A stretch of DNA of 64,000 nt from Mycobacterium paraterrae (lineage in GTDB: Bacteria > Actinomycetota > Actinomycetes > Mycobacteriales > Mycobacteriaceae): the NCBI RefSeq assembly GCF_022430545.2, contig NZ_CP092488.2, positions 4,712,001 through 4,776,000 on the forward strand, written 5' to 3'. The translations under genes and the position numbers were made by a program. Numbering within the stretch: the first letter of the stretch is position 1; every line of letters begins with the position of its first letter. The notes under the pieces are model-generated. The model saw only the letters and a program-made list of their open reading frames with translations, was not told the origin of the DNA and searched no databases. Shown here piece after piece: positions 62,324-64,000 of the stretch.

Positions 62324-64000
62324 TCACTGTGCGCTTGCCAGCTCTGCGCGCGCCGGCCCGGTCAACCGCCGGAATTGATTCGCTTCGGCGTCGAAAATCC
62401 AGGCATGCCGCCCCGCCTTCGGAATGCCGGCCGCGCGCAGCGGGCTGACGGTCGGGCGGTACGTGGCGCTGAGCGTCATTTGCGGCACGACGTGCACGAT
62501 GTCAGGCCCCAACCCGAACGGCATGGCGGCGATCGCCTCGGTGAGATCCGCAGCCGTGATCGTCGCACCCGGGCGCGTCGTCACCGCGGTAACCGCCACC
62601 TGCTGTCCGTCCATCGCCACCCCGTAGGTCACCGCCAGGTCGACCGCGGGAATCAGTCCCAACGCGTCGGTGACCGGTTCGCAATAGACGACCCCGCGCG
62701 CGGTGTGCACCGTCGATCCGCGCCGGCCCACCAACCAAAAGTCGCCCTCGGTGTCGCGACGAAACAGATACTCGGTGGAGATCCAGGTGTCGGCCGGGGC
62801 AAAGACGCCGCGCTTGACCGACGCGGTGGGATCGATCGGCCCTCGCGGCTCGGCCAGCAGGACCCCGACTTCGTTGGGTTCCGGGATGCGGACCAGCCCC
62901 CGCTCGTCCTCCAGGATCAGGTCGTGCTCGGCGTCGTAGGCGCCTAGCTCAGCGCGACCGGCGCCCGGCAGCGGTCGGCCCTTGCTGCCGACCTTGACGC
63001 CGGAAACGTTGGCTAGCACCGCATGTCCGTCGGTTGTCGCGAAGAACTCGACCACGCGGGCCGGTGCGAAAACGTCGGAGATTCTTTGCCACAGGCCGGT
63101 GGGCATACCCGAGCCGATGAACAACCGGATCGGAGTGTTGTGCAGCGCGAAATCGGGGTCGTCGATCACACCACTCAACATCGCCCACGTATAGGAGACG
63201 ACGGTGACGCCGTACTGACGGACCTCAGCGGCAAATCGGTCGGGCCGCAATCCGCGCGACAACGCAATCCGAGTACCGCCCACCACCGCGCCACCAAGGC
63301 TCACCAGCAGTCCCGATTCGTGATGCAACGGGGTGAGGCAGTAGACGGTGTCGTTGCGTCCCAGCGCGGCGGTCGAGGCGGTGCCGAACGCTGACAACGC
63401 CCACCGGTAGTTCGTGATCTGTTTGGCGACGAGTTGCCCGCTCGCGGTGCTGAACGCGATGAAGGCGATGTCGCGCGCGTAGCCGGGATTTGGTCGGTAC
63501 CACGCCGGGAGCTCGACGGCATCGGGATCGATCTGCTCCATGTCGATGACGTTGGCGTCGTCGGGCAGGTGCAGGTCGCGCGACTCGCCACCGCCGAGCA
63601 CCAGAATCAGTTCCGGCAATTGCCTTGCGGTCTCCAAATTGGCTGGGTCGGTGATGATTTCGCTCACTTGCCCGAGCCGCACCGACGCGGCCAGGTCGGT
63701 GTCGGGTTGGAGCAGCACCGCGACGGCGCCCAGCCGCGACAGCGCAGCGATGGCGACCAGCGCGCTGGGACGCGTTTCCATCAGCACGCCGACGCGCTCG
63801 CCCTGGCGCACGCCCACTGCGATCAGACCGCGCACCACGTTGTCGATGCGGCGGTTCACCGCTTCGTAGGTGTGCACCCGGCCGTCGAAAAGCAGAAACT
63901 CCCCGTTGGGGGCGTCGTGCGCCTGCTCACCGATGATGCGGCCCAACGAGATTCGAGTGTGGTCGTTGATCTGCCCGAGCCGGGCCAGACGAGGCAGCGT
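62324..64000 (-). CDS. AMP-binding acyl-CoA synthetase domain (Rv1683-like), 5' end beyond window
   Basis: The frame is open to the window edge, reading LPRLARLGQINDHTRISLGR before the TTG at 63946, so the gene starts outside. The visible 558 residues form an adenylation domain: FLLFDGRVHTYEAVNRR, a modified P-loop region IAFSTASGQLVAKQITNYRW in which the usual (S/T)SGTTG-PKG reads STASGQLVAKQ, FFATTDGHAVLANVSG and YLFRRDTEGDFWLVGRRG, with a final TLSATYRPTVSPLRAAGI region. Rv1683 couples an alpha/beta-hydrolase-like N-terminal half to such a synthetase and has been linked to triacylglycerol metabolism; the N-terminal half is not in view. The substituted P-loop leaves activity uncertain. A Trm112-like gene follows. 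Confidence 0.87.
   Translation of the reverse strand, partial: TLPRLARLGQINDHTRISLGRIIGEQAHDAPNGEFLLFDGRVHTYEAVNRRIDNVVRGLIAVGVRQGERVGVLMETRPSALVAIAALSRLGAVAVLLQPDTDLAASVRLGQVSEIITDPANLETARQLPELILVLGGGESRDLHLPDDANVIDMEQIDPDAVELPAWYRPNPGYARDIAFIAFSTASGQLVAKQITNYRWALSAFGTASTAALGRNDTVYCLTPLHHESGLLVSLGGAVVGGTRIALSRGLRPDRFAAEVRQYGVTVVSYTWAMLSGVIDDPDFALHNTPIRLFIGSGMPTGLWQRISDVFAPARVVEFFATTDGHAVLANVSGVKVGSKGRPLPGAGRAELGAYDAEHDLILEDERGLVRIPEPNEVGVLLAEPRGPIDPTASVKRGVFAPADTWISTEYLFRRDTEGDFWLVGRRGSTVHTARGVVYCEPVTDALGLIPAVDLAVTYGVAMDGQQVAVTAVTTRPGATITAADLTEAIAAMPFGLGPDIVHVVPQMTLSATYRPTVSPLRAAGIPKAGRHAWIFDAEANQFRRLTGPARAELASAQ

Overview
The window looks like a chromosomal segment of a mycobacterium. It has high GC, MmpS/MmpL proteins, Acg-type nitroreductase and universal stress proteins, and long gene strings in the same order as the M. 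tuberculosis Rv1683-Rv1713 neighbourhood, read here on the minus strand. The rRNA operon lies directly downstream of tyrS, the position I know as rrnB in mycobacteria that carry two rrn operons. The 16S helix-18 segment (57156-57175) is 20 nt between the conserved GAAG and TGACGG. From memory this is 6 nt in rapid growers and 18 nt in M. tuberculosis, so this is the 14-nt-longer form I associate with the M. terrae complex (Mycolicibacter). That taxon is an inference.

1-5 kb: the end of a GNAT acetyltransferase, a small membrane protein, an operator-like palindrome and an mmpS-mmpL pair. 5-9.4 kb: a 1374-residue kinase/receiver/phosphatase/anti-sigma-like protein coupled to a STAS antagonist (partner switching). 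9.6-20 kb: a compact natural-product locus. A flavin-dependent halogenase-like enzyme, a single-module KS-AT-DH-KR-ACP polyketide synthase and a two-gene ABC exporter form one tightly packed minus-strand operon, and a cation/proton antiporter is transcribed divergently. This is the best candidate in the window for an undescribed system. 20-28 kb: a stress/dormancy island with a DIP1984 protein, three tandem-domain universal stress proteins, a 51-residue membrane protein, phosphoketolase and an Acg-type nitroreductase, with DosR-like boxes upstream. 28.4-33.8 kb: a five-bladed tachylectin-like propeller, a DUF5995 protein, tRNA-Pro, AraC/VOC and MDR genes, a DUF3060 protein and a TauE transporter.

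33.8-51.6 kb: the conserved housekeeping string. Genes from parA-like through scpA, scpB, rluB and cmk overlap by 4 bases; der follows after a 27-base gap; then come a methyltransferase, xerD, nudix, pyrG, mctB, steA, recN, nadK, tlyA, a small ORF, a HAD phosphatase and a TPR protein. 51.6-58 kb: a 5'-truncated luciferase-like gene, then the rrn operon (minus: promoter, leader, 16S, spacer, 23S, 5S, terminator). 58-64 kb: tyrS, mpg, a TetR-controlled ABC exporter, a Trm112-like protein and an AMP-binding acyl-CoA synthetase cut by the window edge.
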